A stretch of 64,000 bases of DNA from Blastobasis lacticolella (GCA_905147135.1 LR990044.1:10916122-10980121), one strand, 5' to 3'; shown: positions 48,039 to 61,260, counted from the first letter of the stretch. Notes: generated by a model from the sequence alone, not told the origin. Translations and numbers: made by a program.

Positions 48039-48960
48039 CGCACCAATAACACTAATATAAATTTTATACTCTCTAATAGAACAACAATCCGTTTTTTTTG
48101 TACTCGGTTTGTACTCGGCACTGGTAAATCACATATAAAAATATCCGTAGACAGGCTCACTCACATCACAGTTAAGTTATCACAGCAGCGTTCGGCGGCG
48201 GCGGCTTATCGTTGGCTCACGTTCTCAGACTCACAATGGTTCCTGTTGGTCAACGTATGCTCGCGTCAATATAGCCTCGTTACAGCTTTCGCTCGGGCTA
48301 TGGAGCTTACGTTTGCTTATCGATCACACGCGAACCGCCACAACTAATTAACATTTGGCCATACAGCACCGACGTTGCATTACGGTACAACAATCGATCA
48401 CTATTTCGGTGTCTATTGATCAATCTCCATCAGTCGGACTCGCACGGCCTTTTACGTCATACGAAAGTCATCACGAATTGAACCGTATCCGTAATTCGCT
48501 TGCGTCAGACGTCGGTACCGTACTAACCAAAATACGTGTCCAAGTAGACGTCCAATGTATCTGGAATCGAATATCCCGTTTTATGTTTGGAGAAGAAATA
48601 AAGAAGTTTCGTATTAGCTCATGGGAAGCGGCGGCGGAGCTTGTTTATGAGGAGAGGCGATTATGCATGTGATGGTAAACAAACGTAAGCAAACGTCGTT
48701 TCGGTGCGGTGTCGGCGTCGGCGTGGTGCATTGCGGGTGTGCCGGGTCAGAGCCGGTGCATTGCCGCGCTATCAGTGCGCCGAGTCGCTACGTCAGAATA
48801 CAAGATGTGTATTCAAGACTGGTCAGAAATCATGTTCGGGTATCGCGCGATGAGTCACCGATCGAGATTAAATCGAGATAAAGCACCGGGACGTCGGAAC
48901 ACGAGCCGTTTTAGTGCATGTCGTATCGTATCGTTTACATTTACACGATGACGCGACCGT
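48039..48960 (-). promoter_or_regulatory. 5' flank of the gene, GC-rich, possible 5' UTR/promoter
   Basis: Contains candidate acceptors for a 5' UTR exon (TTCTATTAG before 48072, TATATTAG before 48051) and a TATAAAAT word (48061-48068, minus) only ~23 bp from the ATG. CpG density is raised from 48190 to 48950. Plus-strand ORFs of 105-138 codons here have no domain. Which is the true 5' end cannot be decided. Confidence 0.4.
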
Positions 48961-50200
48961 GGCGCACTCCCCACTGGCCTTGGCGTGGCCGTCAATAAAT
49001 AACAAGTGTTCTTTTACTGCCAGTTCATGTCAACACCAAGAATAAAAGGAAAAATATTCCACATTTTAACGAGTGCAGGGCGGTAACCATTATTTGCCTA
49101 TTTAAAAATTTAAGTTTAATGTTTTTACACGTTCGGTTTATTGATGTTTTTATTGAACACGTTCGTTTTATTCGTAAACGTTATGTTCAGCTGAATTAAA
49201 TTAAACCAAAATTTACTCAAACGAGCTCGTCAGTCGCGCGTTTTTCGAATGGTACTGTGGAGAAAACAGGATTCCCAGTACTGCGATAACTCTAGTACCG
49301 GGAAAACCGGGAAATTCGGTACCTTTCGGTGTTAAAGATTTTTTACTGTACTTATCGTCAATAAAATAAAATAACAATAACGTTCATATTACCCCTTTGG
49401 TACAGTCTATTTCTTAAATATGTCACCAGGCACATCAGTGCTTTTGTATGTAGTTAAAAAACATCCGACATAGCATAGCATATTTTGCATCATAGACTTA
49501 TTATCGCATATAATACGTATTAATTTAACTAGTAGGTATTTCCATTAATTAACCATATGCATATTTAATCGCGGTGTATGTTTATTTTCCCATATTATTT
49601 TGCAGAACTATTGAAAAGCAATTTTCTTTTTCTTCATTTTCAATAAGTATGTGATGTGCCTAAAGAATACATCCCTATTCTATCAATAATCATTTTCAGT
49701 CTATTCAGTAAGCCAAACAGTGCCTCGAACTAAGCACTTCGCATACCTGCGACACATCTACTCATAAATCCATCTCGCAAATCTCTTCCAGAGGTTTCCT
49801 TAAACAAGCAAACACACCTAGCTAACCTAATATAACGCAAAAAGTTCACGTGTTTGTCTCAATTTCCGTTGCGCTACGTGCATAGCATAGAACAGCGTCG
49901 CGTCGCGTGGCCTTGGCGCGCAGGCGCAGGCGCGGTAAACACGCGTCACGTGGTCGCCGCCGCATGCGCCGCGCGACCCGCTAATAACTACCATTACATC
50001 GCTGCACATCGCGAAATTAATTCGGACCTACTTGTCGTTATTGAACGGTACAACTCTCATAGGACTCTCTAGGAAAACTCTCAAAGAACAGAAAAATATT
50101 TTAGGCTATGTCGCTTTCCAAAAACTGAAATACGATTAAAGAGTAAATCGTGCGCGCTGTATATAACCAATAAAGAAGGCATAATGTAATACTTTATTTC
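48961..50200. other. Upstream flank, no supportable gene
   Basis: AT-rich apart from a CpG-rich patch at 49890-49985 (cgcgtcgcgtggccttggcg). Confidence 0.4.
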
Positions 50201-50455
50201 ACTTCAGAAATAATAACACACAAACACATGTCGTATAATTCGTCCCGCCGTTGCGAACACAAAAGGTGACGGTTTCGAATCTTCAATCTGGGATCTCCCG
50301 GCGTCGTTTTCGTTAACACAACCGGCGTTTTCGGGAGAGAAAAAAACGACCTTATTATTAGGTGCGGCCGCACGTGCGGTCGTGGAAGCAGCTGCCGCGA
50401 CAGCTGTTCGGGCTCCGGAAGGGCCCCCCGCGCCCTCCCCCGCTACCTGCCTTAC

Positions 50456-50570
50456 CTGACTGCAGCGGCCGCCACAAGCAACAACATAAATCGATCCACA
50501 ATTAGTCAAATACTTCACCCAGCAATTACGCACCGTAACATAACAATTTGTCAAGTAATTTCTCAATCCA
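50456..50570 (-). other. Candidate 5' UTR exon
   Basis: GGCCGCTGCAGTCAG|GTAAGGCAGG is a strong minus-strand donor after 50456, in a GC-rich block (50340-50480). A TATATAG word at about 50581-50588 (minus) lies a suitable distance upstream. It would splice to 48072 or 48051. No transcript evidence. Confidence 0.35.
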
Positions 50571-50856
50571 AATACGCGACTATATATCTACAGTGAGCGA
50601 CAGGTAAGTTCTGACTTTATACGCGCAACATCATATTCTCGCGTATTTTGTGTATTAAGTTACGAAAATTTTTTAAGATATATTATTACGTATATATGCG
50701 ATCTTATAATAATATGTAATTATAATAAAAAGAAAAATCAAAAGGCAGAGCAGAACATTTAACAAGGTCCCAGCAAAGCCAATGGTGGTTTGGCAGATCT
50801 ATTTGGCTGAATCCCAGAAGGACGAGCATACAACATGGTCAACGTTGAAACTCTGT

Positions 50857-51229
50857 TTATCGATCTGTTGGGAGTACCGCAATGCATTCTTTACTCCGTT
50901 CGCAGAGTATTACATCATTAAATGATGTATGTTTCGCCGGTCCTTCGAGCGCGCTCAGAGTAACTCTCATAGTTAAAAGTCTTTTGGCAAAGTTTCTTGG
51001 CTCGCTCCCAGGGACATCATCACCAATCTCTAATGCACTTTTATTGTTCTGTTCCAGAGCTGCACATCGATTCGGAGGAATTAATTTGTTTTTAATATCC
51101 CTAGACCAAAGGCGGCCTAGACGACGCTCTAAAGGGCGAGCCGGCGCTCTCCCTTCGCTGCACTTGGCAACTGCTACGCTGGCGGCTTCCCAACTTCCAT
51201 CAAACATCGACTCTACAGTCAAACAATAG
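50857..51229. other. Overlapping antisense ORFs, unrecognised
   Basis: Minus 50857-51222 (121 codons, contains APARPLERRLGRLWSRDIKN) and plus 50882-51229 (115 codons) are both open. Neither shows a domain. The minus one has plausible coding composition and could be a piece of a retroelement or an unrecognised small gene; equally it may be a stop-poor GC patch. Confidence 0.3.
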
Positions 51230-54200
51230 CCAGCTATAGTTTATGCGACCACCCCAGCCGATTGTATGGTAAATTTTGTTAGAGTAACCGCTCAGCTCTC
51301 TGTTGGCATTTTAATTGCGTTATTATATAGCTTTGAAGTTTAATAACGGTCTTCACAATAAAAATCGGTAGATAAATTTTCGTATTATTGTGGTGTTGGT
51401 AATAATTGTTGTAGATCAGAGAGAGTGCGTCTTATCGCAGTTTTGTATTATCAATATCGATTACCGTATCCTGCCATGTCGATAAAGTGACACAATAGTG
51501 ATTATTGTATCGTAATGTTCTCTATACACATAATGTTATTTTTATTTTAAATTATCTCTAACTCTATCTTGGACTTTGTTTTGGATATTCTTTGCAATCG
51601 GCAAAAGCTGTTTTAATTTTTCTCGTTGCTTTCTCGTAAATTAACTTTACACAGAACTAGGTACTAAATCGAGAGTGCGATCTCTTCACACCTCATGAGG
51701 CCTCTATTCAACGAGCACGGGGAATCATTAAATTATCAATTTGCCGATGGCCGCTATGTAACATGAGAAACGAAAGCACACGGCACCGTTTCACAAGAAT
51801 CAGAAACAGCTTACATAAGGTCGCTTGCGTAAACCCCACTTAGTTCGGAGCCTGATTGAGAGCCAGCCTTTAGGTTCACGTACGCTGTTTGAGCAGCTAA
51901 TGTTGATGATGTCAGCATCTCCATTCTGGGCAATTATCCAATAATCCATTTCTGGAGTGCTAGAAAAGCCAATTGTGTAAGACTTGGCATTAAATCCCTT
52001 CCCTTGAACTCAGAGAGCTAACTAGAAGGCTAAATAAATCAACTCAAATTGAGACCGAAGAGGTTCCACGCCGACCTAAATATGTCAAGATTTAAGTAGG
52101 GGCGTTGCCTTTACAGAACAGAGCTTTATTTTTAGTCGGTTAGGACGATTGGCTTTTGAAACTGTTGGTAATTGGTAAATATAGCGGACCTTTTAACGTA
52201 TTCATTATGGTATAATAACACTTTCATAAATCATCTGGTAACATAAAATATAAGGTATTTTTATTGGTTGACAATTTAGAACTTATAAACGCTTGCGAAG
52301 CCTCACAATCTGTTTTAATCCTTTCGCTGCATGATATCGACAAAGTGAACATTGCACAGCTTCTAGTCTTGGAAAGTTATAAGTTTGATATAGTTTCTAA
52401 AGCCATTTATCTGCGTAATTGATAGTATCGGCGGGAGGAGAGTGTGAAATTTTGCAATAGAGCGCTAGCAGTGTGGAGGGCCGCAGGGCTGGAGAAAGTG
52501 CGGCTTTCACCCGGCTGCTCGCCGACCGCCACAAACATAAACAATTGCACGCAATCAACTCTGTTTTACTATTACTTTGTACTGCTCGTTTGTGATATAT
52601 ATAAACTAGATCCGTTTGGGTGTCGAGATTTCACGTAAAACAACGTAGATTTCCATAATTAATAAATCTTGCGCTATAACGTTTTATATGCAATATAACC
52701 AAGGTCGCGTCGTTATCTCGTCGCCTTGTTTATCAGTCGTGCAGCTCTGTACTTTATAACCAATAACGCATTTAAAAGCTGCCTTATCGTATATCTAGAC
52801 ACAATCGCGGAAACCTGACGCAAATCCGCGATATATGGACTTAACGTCCTTTATTACGGTAATGGATGTTTTCCAGTTATAATAACAACAATTGATTGTG
52901 ATTTGGATACATAGCGTTAGAGTATAGATAAATGATTGTTAAACAAAGATTTTGTAACTGAAGATAGTGCAACAGGCTGTGGCTGGAGCTATTAAAGCGT
53001 ACTAAGTAGAAGATTAACTCGAACCGCTATGCGAGGTGAAACTTAAAGACTGCACAAAGGTTGAAGTTTTAGTGCAACCTGCCGCAGCAAACCACAAATT
53101 CTCGAGTGCACACACAAAGGGTGCGGTGATAAATTATAATATGCTTGTAATAGTTGGTAGTAAAGAACCGTGTAACAAACGTGCGATGTGCATAGTTCAA
53201 AGCAAAGTAGAACTTTTTCATTAAACCATTTAAATTTTTGGATTCAGGGTAAGAGTCATCAGTCAGTTTTAAGGTATGACTGTGATGAATTTTGAACTGA
53301 GATATTAAATATCGTAACAAACGGATAAACAATGGTAATTGAGCACTGGATTAAGATAGCCATACTTGTTACATTGACGATAATATGGTCGAAAATCTAA
53401 TAGATCATAATATCGCATAGATAGTTCTGCAATATGTCTGAAATATCTGGCCCGGTAGCGCAGCATATTCGTTGTCTTTTGTCTAACTGGGGCACTCTGA
53501 TGGCATTAATTGATAGCATTGACAAGTAGCTTACGAGCTGCGCCACTGCGGATTGCTTTCCCTTGACGCTTTTTGGGTCGATGTCTGCCTGTTTTGTTTG
53601 TTGTATTTTTAATCTATGGTTGGACAGTTGTTTGTTATTTTCAGGAATTTTTTTGAGATTCAGAAATATGACAAGTCTATGGATTCAGAATGAGAATAGT
53701 TTTGATATTGACAAAGATATCGTTTTAATCGTCCTCCTTTGGACACGTTCCAATTGGTAGTTTCTAGAACTCGTTATTGACATCTACAATATTAGGGGTA
53801 TATGTCGTCATCTGCGAACTATTGATTTAGCGGGTTCTATGACTAGGGTTTAACCATTATCTCAGTGAGGGTCAGGCGAGTTGGAGAATGCAGTGTAAAA
53901 AATTTACAACAGAAAATGCCAGATATATGCCCGATAGCTCTACTCAAAACTATCTAAAAATAACGAAATGATTTAATAGAATAAGAATCATTTATTACCT
54001 TAGTTTAACAAAATACCGTGCCTAGTGAATCGTCGATATTCCAACACCCTTCATTCAACTATGGTTTATTGTTGATAAAAGGAAGAGATGGCAGTTTATG
54101 GTTTCTTTCATTCACTTTGGGTCGGTGAGCTGAGGTGAGGATACTTTTAAGTATCCCTAAACTTAAAGTAATTTTTCTTAGATCTCTGTAATTAGGACAG

Positions 54201-54900
54201 AGCGTCTGCTTTCTCAAGATACCAATAGATTTCAATGATTTACCGAGAATACTTGAAAGCCAAGAAGGACTTGACTTGAATGTAGAGGAGAAAAGACAAT
54301 ATTAACAGACAAGAGTGTAACATATTAAAGACCAGCAAACCATCCAAAATTCAACCCAAGACTACACACCACATACAAGATTTTCTTAAACTCAGGATAC
54401 CGCCTGTTTATTTTAATGATCTAGTTAAATCTATGGTTTATGTGATTCGTATATGAAGGGTACGTCCCCTATATAATTTGCGTCGGCCCTTACAAGGCAA
54501 TTACAACAGCAATAAAACAGGTTTCCTCGGAAGCCACCTAGTTGTTGGGCGCCAAAAAAAGGGATATAGTATTAATTGCCATCTTCATCGTGCACGTGAC
54601 GTTTTATCGTAGTAACGTGGTATTATTTTGGTAAGAAACTTTATCTTGGATACAATTGCTAATTATCCTTTGAAGTTGATACGTACCATATTGAAATGAT
54701 TAGGAAGAGTTGATGGCGAACTTGCAGTCTTGGGTTGTTTTGGTTTAATTAATTCCTCCTCCACACAATATAAACAACGGAAAAATATATATGGCATGCC
54801 AAAGCCACGTATAGATAAATACCATGTAGCAAAAGCTCTGCCTGGCCGCTGACTTAACAAATTAGCGCTTAAGTTGACCAAATGAATATTTTAATAGGTT
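51230..54900. other. Intergenic or intronic, no supportable feature
   Basis: AT-rich; short ORFs only. Confidence 0.4.
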
Positions 54901-54939
54901 GTTGACGTTCCGTGAAAATGGTAATGCGACACTCGCGAG

Positions 54940-55760
54940 CTGTCTCCATTTGCGTCAAACTGCCTATTTGATGATTCCGGTATGATAGCGATCGCGGCGC
55001 GACGAAAGCCGGCCGGCGCGCGGCCAGAAGCCGCGTGGATTCGGTAGCGCGCCTGCCGGCCCCGGATCGGAACCCGTTTCGCACAATACCACCATGTCCA
55101 CCATTTCTTGGCCACGATCTGATCAGCGCCGCCGATACCGCACCGGCACTAACGTGTGACACTTTGACATTTATTTACATGTACAGGAAGTTCAGGCGTA
55201 ATCCTCTCCACGCTGCAGATCCAATGGTTTGACACATCACAACACTTGGTCGATCACAAAATTCAGGTTACCTTCCGTAAGAATATAAATACTGCACAGT
55301 TGGTGCGTCGTGTTTGTAGTTAGCGCGGCGGGTATTGTGTGAGGCGCGCGAGGCGACCGCTCGCCTCTGTGGTTGACAGTCGACTGGCGTGGCGGCCGGC
55401 GGCGGCGGGCGGCCGGCGGACGTGCGAAGAAAGCTGCGTCGTAGCGCGCGGGGGGAGGGCGCGGGGCGGGCGCCGCGCGGGCCACGGCACACCTGCGGCG
55501 CCTCTGCGAGCGGAGCGGCGAAGCTTCCCGCTGAACTACGCAATAAACGCTCGATAAACTTTCTCATTAGGCGCGCCTAACCGTGTGACCGTAAGCTCGT
55601 TTCTGCGTGCACATTAAATGCAATGCAATACGGACAACATGCATGCAGGCAATTCGCAGTCGAGCGTGGCATCGCCGGGCGCGAGCTTCGCGCTTTCAGG
55701 GTGGCTGCGCGCGCGCCGGTGCGTCGGCGCACTTCGTGTTAATTTATGTTGGATTGAAAC
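54940..55760. promoter_or_regulatory. Strong CpG-rich island
   Basis: The most GC- and CpG-dense block of the window (e.g. ggcgtggcggccggcggcgg at about 55387). Open frames on both strands are a by-product of base composition. It is probably the promoter and 5' exon of a gene extending out of the window, or an upstream alternative promoter of the minus-strand gene. Confidence 0.55.
55284..55320 (+). promoter_or_regulatory. TATA-type core promoter, plus strand
   Basis: TATAAATA at 55284-55291 with a possible start near 55313-55320, just before the CpG-rich stretch. A plausible donor (ACC|GTAAGC) lies near 55590. On the minus strand the same place gives a donor-like GAAG|GTAACC, so orientation is not certain. 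Confidence 0.4.
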
Positions 55761-57780
55761 CAGCTAATTAGTGGTATGGTCTGGCTAGTTCATTGAATAG
55801 CCAATTGAGAGCCGGAGAGATAGAGTAAAATTCCACTTCCAGTTCCAGGTTGTGATTTCCGTAGAAATGGCGACATATTACCGTCAATTGAAATACTTAC
55901 CTTTTTAGCTTATACGGCAGATAAACAAGAAAGCGGGGCCCCTGATCGAAAGTAATCACCGCGACTAAAGCATCAGCAACACCAGGAGCGTCACTAATGA
56001 GACATCTTGAAGGATCCCAATGTCATAGTCCAAAGGAAACACTGTGGCTGGACTGGGAGTCATTCCACAATCCACATGCGTAGGGTACAAGCGAGAAACG
56101 TTCTTTCGCACTGTCGCTGAGCTACAGCTGAAACCTACACCATGCAGCAGCACTATACGCTGACCTGGAGTAAAGTATCGCTTGGACCGGTTAAGCACTC
56201 GTAGCTTTTTCGAGGCTAGTTTGGCCTACTTTCCAGGCGACTCCGTAACCGCACGTCAGTCGAAATGTCGACACCGAAGATCCCACTATGTGTCTTGTGA
56301 GAGACCTGTGTCACAATAAAGTCACTAAGATGAAGGGCACTTGTCTAAGAGAAGCAGACCTGTGGCAGATTTGTCTGCCCCATCGAGCTACTTGTCCCCA
56401 GGATTGTTATATCTATTTACAAGTTTAATTCGGCAATCGGAATGATATTCGCTCGATCAGTGTAACGAGCATCTCCAGTACTATTATGTATATAACAGAT
56501 ATTCAGTATATTATTGATATAATTGATACTCCAGCTTTAATAGTTTTGAGATTGGAGCTCCATCCACCGATAACGGCTTGAATGCTCCACTCAAGATAGA
56601 AAACTGATTACCCAATTGCACAGCCCCTCTGGTAGCCATAATTTGGGAGCTTTGAGAGCAGTGTCCTTCGCTGGACCTGGTCCAATTCCTTGGCTATATC
56701 AAGACTGACAGCCAAAGCCTCCGTCTTACCCTCGACAGGTATGGTATATAAGAACGTCATCTACACTAGTCTACAGTGCTTTCGATGAGCGTCGTGGTGT
56801 GAGACATCACCTTTTTACCGAGATAATTGCATAATATTGAAGACTGAACTGGAGTTATGATACTCAGCCCTTAGTTGGGTATCTAGCCGATTAGAAGGAT
56901 GTTATCATAAATGTCGGAAAAGATGCTCACACCACGAGAACCCGTCGATTTCCACGCCATAATAGGGGCTCCACCGCACCGGGTCCGATAGCCTCTTCAT
57001 TCTTCATTCTGCATCAAAGTTACTTGCCCTTCCTACACGCTTCCCGCCTATAATTGTCCATCGCAAAAGAGAAAACCTTTTGGCGAAGCAGATCTTTTTC
57101 GTTTTAAGACAATTTCGGGGGACGAAATGTGTAGATATATTTTATGAAGTGATGGAACGGATACTTATACGATCTTGCGCGCGCAGCAGTTGATGATTAG
57201 GTTGCGCCGTGTGTTCTAAAATTACTGTAAACTTATATTTTGTTTAGCCTTGCCACGATCGATTGGACTAGCAGCGACAGGCGTCGAATAGATTGCACAA
57301 TGTTTTTCTCGCGGGTACGTAGCGTCACCGTTTACATTTTTCAGAATTGCAATCCATAATGAAATATTTCCAGGAAACGGGTATCAATTAAAATAGTTGG
57401 ACGTCAATGGTCGTCCGTACCTATAGCACAACATATGTAAAACCCATCGTCGTTTATTTATGAAAATGTTATAAGTACTAATGTAATATGTAAATACAAA
57501 TGAATATTTAGCTTTAGAGGAATTCTGTGTGTGCATTCACCAGCGGTTTTTTATTTTACTGAAGATTGGTGAAAATACATTTTTTTTTAATTTTATTTAT
57601 TTATCTAATGCTTAAGACAATTAATTAGGAAACATGGTGAATGACAGCAATAAAGTACGCCCAATACCTATCAAGTATTGGAATAAATAGCCATGTAAAT
57701 AGCCTAACAAAACCTAGGCTAGGTATGCAACACAACACTAAAACCGTAACATTCGATTCCTAGTAGCACGTTAGGTCACG
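55761..57780. other. No supportable gene; possibly degraded repeats
   Basis: 55900-57000 has more even base composition than neighbouring introns and many short broken frames, as decayed retroelements do, but I could not identify a family. Confidence 0.3.
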
Positions 57781-57788
57781 CTTGTCCA

Positions 57789-57820
57789 CACGTGGGGGGG
57801 GCACGTGGGCATTGCACGTG
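57789..57820. promoter_or_regulatory. Three CACGTG E-boxes at 13 bp period
   Basis: CACGTG at 57789-57794, 57802-57807 and 57815-57820, start-to-start 13 bp each. CACGTG is the canonical site of bHLH factors such as Myc/Max and CLOCK/CYCLE. Spacing is seen directly; factor identity is inference. Confidence 0.6.
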
Positions 57821-58055
57821 GCTGTGCACTGCACTCTTACATGTATAGAGAATTGTCATCGCACTGGCTACGTACCCGTATCTAATGGTGAACCTGGTAA
57901 TAGAATAATGGCCTTGTTAGGACCTGAAGCATCCAATGATGCATGTACATAGATTGTTAGGAGAGAATTGAATGACATTTGTTGCAACATCCGGTGTGAT
58001 CGTTTGCCTGTGTTTAAATACTTAAGTAGTGTAAAATAAATGCCGAATATAAATA

Positions 58056-58116
58056 AAAAAACCGTCCCAGGCCCTAAACTGTTCAACCAGTCTTAGTGAC
58101 CCCAGCAGAAGATTAA
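58056..58116 (+). repeat. Dispersed repeat R1, plus copy
   Basis: ccctaaactgttcaaccagt then agtgaccccagcagaagatt. Faces the minus copy at 58395-58620. Confidence 0.55.
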
Positions 58117-58128
58117 TTCCAAAAATTA

Positions 58129-58185
58129 TCATCTTGGCATCAATATCCCGGTTGGGCTCTCGCGCACGAGGACCCGGGGTTTGCT
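58129..58185 (-). repeat. SINE-2 tail fragment, inverted
   Basis: cccggttgggctctcgcgca and the following bases are the reverse complement of the SINE-2 tail. Confidence 0.6.
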
Positions 58186-58394
58186 TTGCCCATGCTCACA
58201 AAATAAAGAACGGCCCGCCCCAAGCAGAAGGTCCACTGGAAACAATGCGCCAATTCCGTCACGCACACATTGACGTTACGTTTACAGGCATTCTCAAGCA
58301 GTTTCAAGCAGTGGTCGGTCGCGATTGTTAACACGAGAATTCGTTGTAGCGTCGACTTAAATTGAATATTATTTAACTAAACGATATTATTATT

Positions 58395-58620
58395 GACAAA
58401 AATAATAACATACAAGCAACGCACGCAGAGTCCAAGAACTGATGGGTGACCATTTCAGACTTTGAGGCCAGTCAAACTTAGCACCGCTACGAGTTCTAAT
58501 GCCGATAGTGAAGCGAGGTTGACCAAGGTCTTCCGCTAGATACCCTAGGACTAGTTGAACAGTTTCAGTCACCACGTGACAGTTTTTACCAGACTGAGAA
58601 ACCGTAATGGCCTTGACCTT
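58395..58620 (-). repeat. Dispersed repeat R1, minus copy, longest
   Basis: Contains gaccaaggtcttccgctaga and aggactagttgaacagttt, the reverse complement of the plus copies. Confidence 0.6.
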
Positions 58621-58639
58621 AGTATGGTTTCTAGTCGGC

Positions 58640-59535
58640 AATGCCTGTCTAGTCTAATATAAAATAAATCGCTGACCACCTTCCTTTTCCATCATCAGAT
58701 CAACTGACTAATACCATAATATTGCATTTTCATCAATTTACATGTGGGAAATTTTCTATTCAATTGATTACCGAGAAGTGGGTTAAATCCCAGGTCAGGG
58801 AAAAGTTATACTCAGGGTTTGATGATATAATCAGGTGGCGATGAATTTTTAAAAAGTGAATGAGCAGTAGATTATTATTACGCCTACTAAAAGCATAATG
58901 CCTGAAACTGGTATGGAAAATCTGAGACACTTATACACAATCTGAGCAGCTTGGGAAGCAATGACAAGATGAACTTTAAAATCTGCAATAGAAGATAGTG
59001 AATGCAGTACCTAATAACAACGCACACTGCCTACAACATTTCGTAACAACCTGATGCAGAGTAATTTATATGAGGGGTGTTCCTTGTAGAGGACTCATAT
59101 ATTGTTAAATTGAAGAACCATCCTCCAAAGTGAAGGTACGGCGGATTGCTAGTTATAAAATATATTATTTATACGCCCCAATAATATTTGTTAGCAAACT
59201 ACAATAAACCTGTAGATGAGTGAAGCGAGTACGGATTGGATCAACAACACATTTCTAGCTTTAAATCATTGGAACTCAAACATTCATCGTACACATCGCA
59301 TACGGGATTGAATAAAACTTTTATATTCGTGCAAGTTGCATCGAAAGCAATACCCACCCACCGATAGGAGAACTGGGTCGAGCGTGTGCCAGACGCGAAA
59401 TATGAAGTTATCAACTTAGGTCTGACTGCCAACCAGATTGCATGCGGATGAATTTGAATACGCGAAATTGATATTAAGGTACGTTTGTTTTATTGAAGTT
59501 GAAGTACCTGTGTTTTATATAGGTTACTCTTGTAC
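58640..59535. other. No supportable feature
   Basis: AT-rich; nothing recognised. Confidence 0.4.
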
Positions 59536-59538
59536 GGT

Positions 59539-59796
59539 CGTGTGGTGTCCGGCAGATTAGAATAGCACCAACCCCTTACACTCGTGGGTATTGGACAAGG
59601 CGATATTATGTTTTCGAGGCAAAAGATCTAGAGTCTCCGTAGGCTGGAAAATGGGCAGTAGCATTTTTCATTGTTATATTTATAAAACTGCGATCTCCAA
59701 CTCGCCTGCCAAGCGTGGAGATTATGGCAATAACCTCCCCCTTCGTAGGAGAGGCCCTAAGTCCTGCAGTGGACTGTTATGCGCTGCGATGATGAC
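59539..59796 (+). repeat. Dispersed repeat R2, copy 2
   Basis: Aligns with 15447-15708 end to end, including gtgtggtgtccggcag and ctgccaagcgtggagattat. Confidence 0.7.
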
Positions 59797-60119
59797 TCTA
59801 AAACGACAAAGCCTCTACCGTAGAGGCTACATAAAATTGGTTGTGATGAGGTGACTGTACGTTAAATGATTCTGCCCGTGCTTGTACTTTAATAGTATAA
59901 TTAAACGTAGGTTCCTTTGTCTAATATTTATGAGCATTCTGTCGTCATAATCAATCTTTTCTTTTTGCGAGACTCCCAACAGGCAGGGCTTTGCGCTCAC
60001 TCAATTCGTTATTCATTCCAAATAAATGAAAAAGTAACAGCCATTAACGCAGTGATAGTTACGTTAGTAGCTCCATAAAGCAGCGAGTAATATTCATTTG
60101 TTACTTCATACTTTCTTGT

Positions 60120-61260
60120 GGGGCTGTTATTAGCAGCCAGTATTAAGTAATTATGCCGTTGCGCCGGGTAACTGCGGCCAGGCTTGCCGGGTGGCCGAGG
60201 CCTGCCCTAGTCTTTAAGGAATTAACGCCCTGGGGCACGCCGTGACGCGCGACACCCGAGCCCTTAAATGTTTTCATTACTTCAACATCTGTTAGCGGGG
60301 AGACGAGAAAATTGAGGGATCCAGACGGTTGATTGATTTTAATTGCTTTCATAACTAGCTGGGGATGTAAAACGATTACAGTCATCGGTGTCGCCCCCGT
60401 CGCCCCCGGCGCCACGCCGATAAATCATACGAGACGCAGACGCTCCCTCTCCTACCATAAATATTGTTAAAGTGAATGTGTAAAGTCAATCACTCAAAAC
60501 CTATCTACCTATTTACTGCAAGTATTTCTTTTGAACAAACTTCGTAGATCAACTACCGACGGAACTGATATAGGTCACGTAGGTACTTCTCTTCAACGCC
60601 CACCTATAAATATATCTAGCTATCGGTACAGATTTCTCTTCCGTGACCCATTAGCTGGATCTCGCACAGAATTAATATTTAGTCTGATTAATTGGCGGTA
60701 ATGGAAATCATTAAAGTAAATTACAGTCAAATGATAGGCTCGGCGTTTGAGGCGTATAATTTAACGAGCATTCGACGGGTACGAGTACGCATCATTAACA
60801 TTTTCCTTTCCCATTACGGAAACATGCGCGCGGCCAGTTCGAAGCTAAACCGCGCGAAACGAACCTTCTTTTTGTTCGCAAAGGAAAAAAAAGGAATGAA
60901 ATAAAGAAGAACAAAAACACAAAAGTTCCAGCCAGCTGCGCCGGAGCATCCTGTCGACGTCACAACACCTTTATACATCCATTGATCACGGCGACATGTT
61001 GCCATCCCTTTCGTTGGAAGTTCTTTTCCCTGTGGAGGATAGGGACAGCAGGTGCGAGTGGGTTCTGGCACGTTCTGGGCCGAGATAACGGCAATCTTCC
61101 GCAAGCGGCCGTGTTCTTTGATAATATGGGTAATGTGTTTCGTTGGCGCTTGGTCGCCTGTTGATTTTCGCCCGGTTGGAAGGGACTCGGCGCTCGCTTC
61201 GGGCACAAAGGACGGGTTGATTGTCAATAAATTGTCATTGTTGTGATCATGGTACATAAT
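60120..61260. promoter_or_regulatory. GC-rich, stop-poor block of unknown role
   Basis: 60140-60420 and 60930-61210 stand out in GC. The longest ORF is minus 60814-61257 (147 codons), and plus-strand ORFs overlap it. There is no domain and no convincing splice pair. Conserved non-coding sequence is the likeliest reading. Confidence 0.3.

Noticed and set aside
48061..48068. TATAAAAT as the gene's TATA box
   Set aside because: Only about 23 bp from the ATG, leaving no room for a normal 5' UTR; kept only as a note.
47931..48672. Plus-strand ORFs of 138 and 105 codons
   Set aside because: The first is antisense to exon A; the second has no domain and lies in GC-rich 5' flank.
55237..55580. Coding ORFs in the CpG island
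   Set aside because: Open in nearly every frame because of base composition; Arg/Ala/Pro-rich translations are not convincing.
60814..61257. Minus 147-codon protein-coding gene
   Set aside because: No domain, no splice pair, and overlapping open frames on the other strand; treated as a possible conserved non-coding block.
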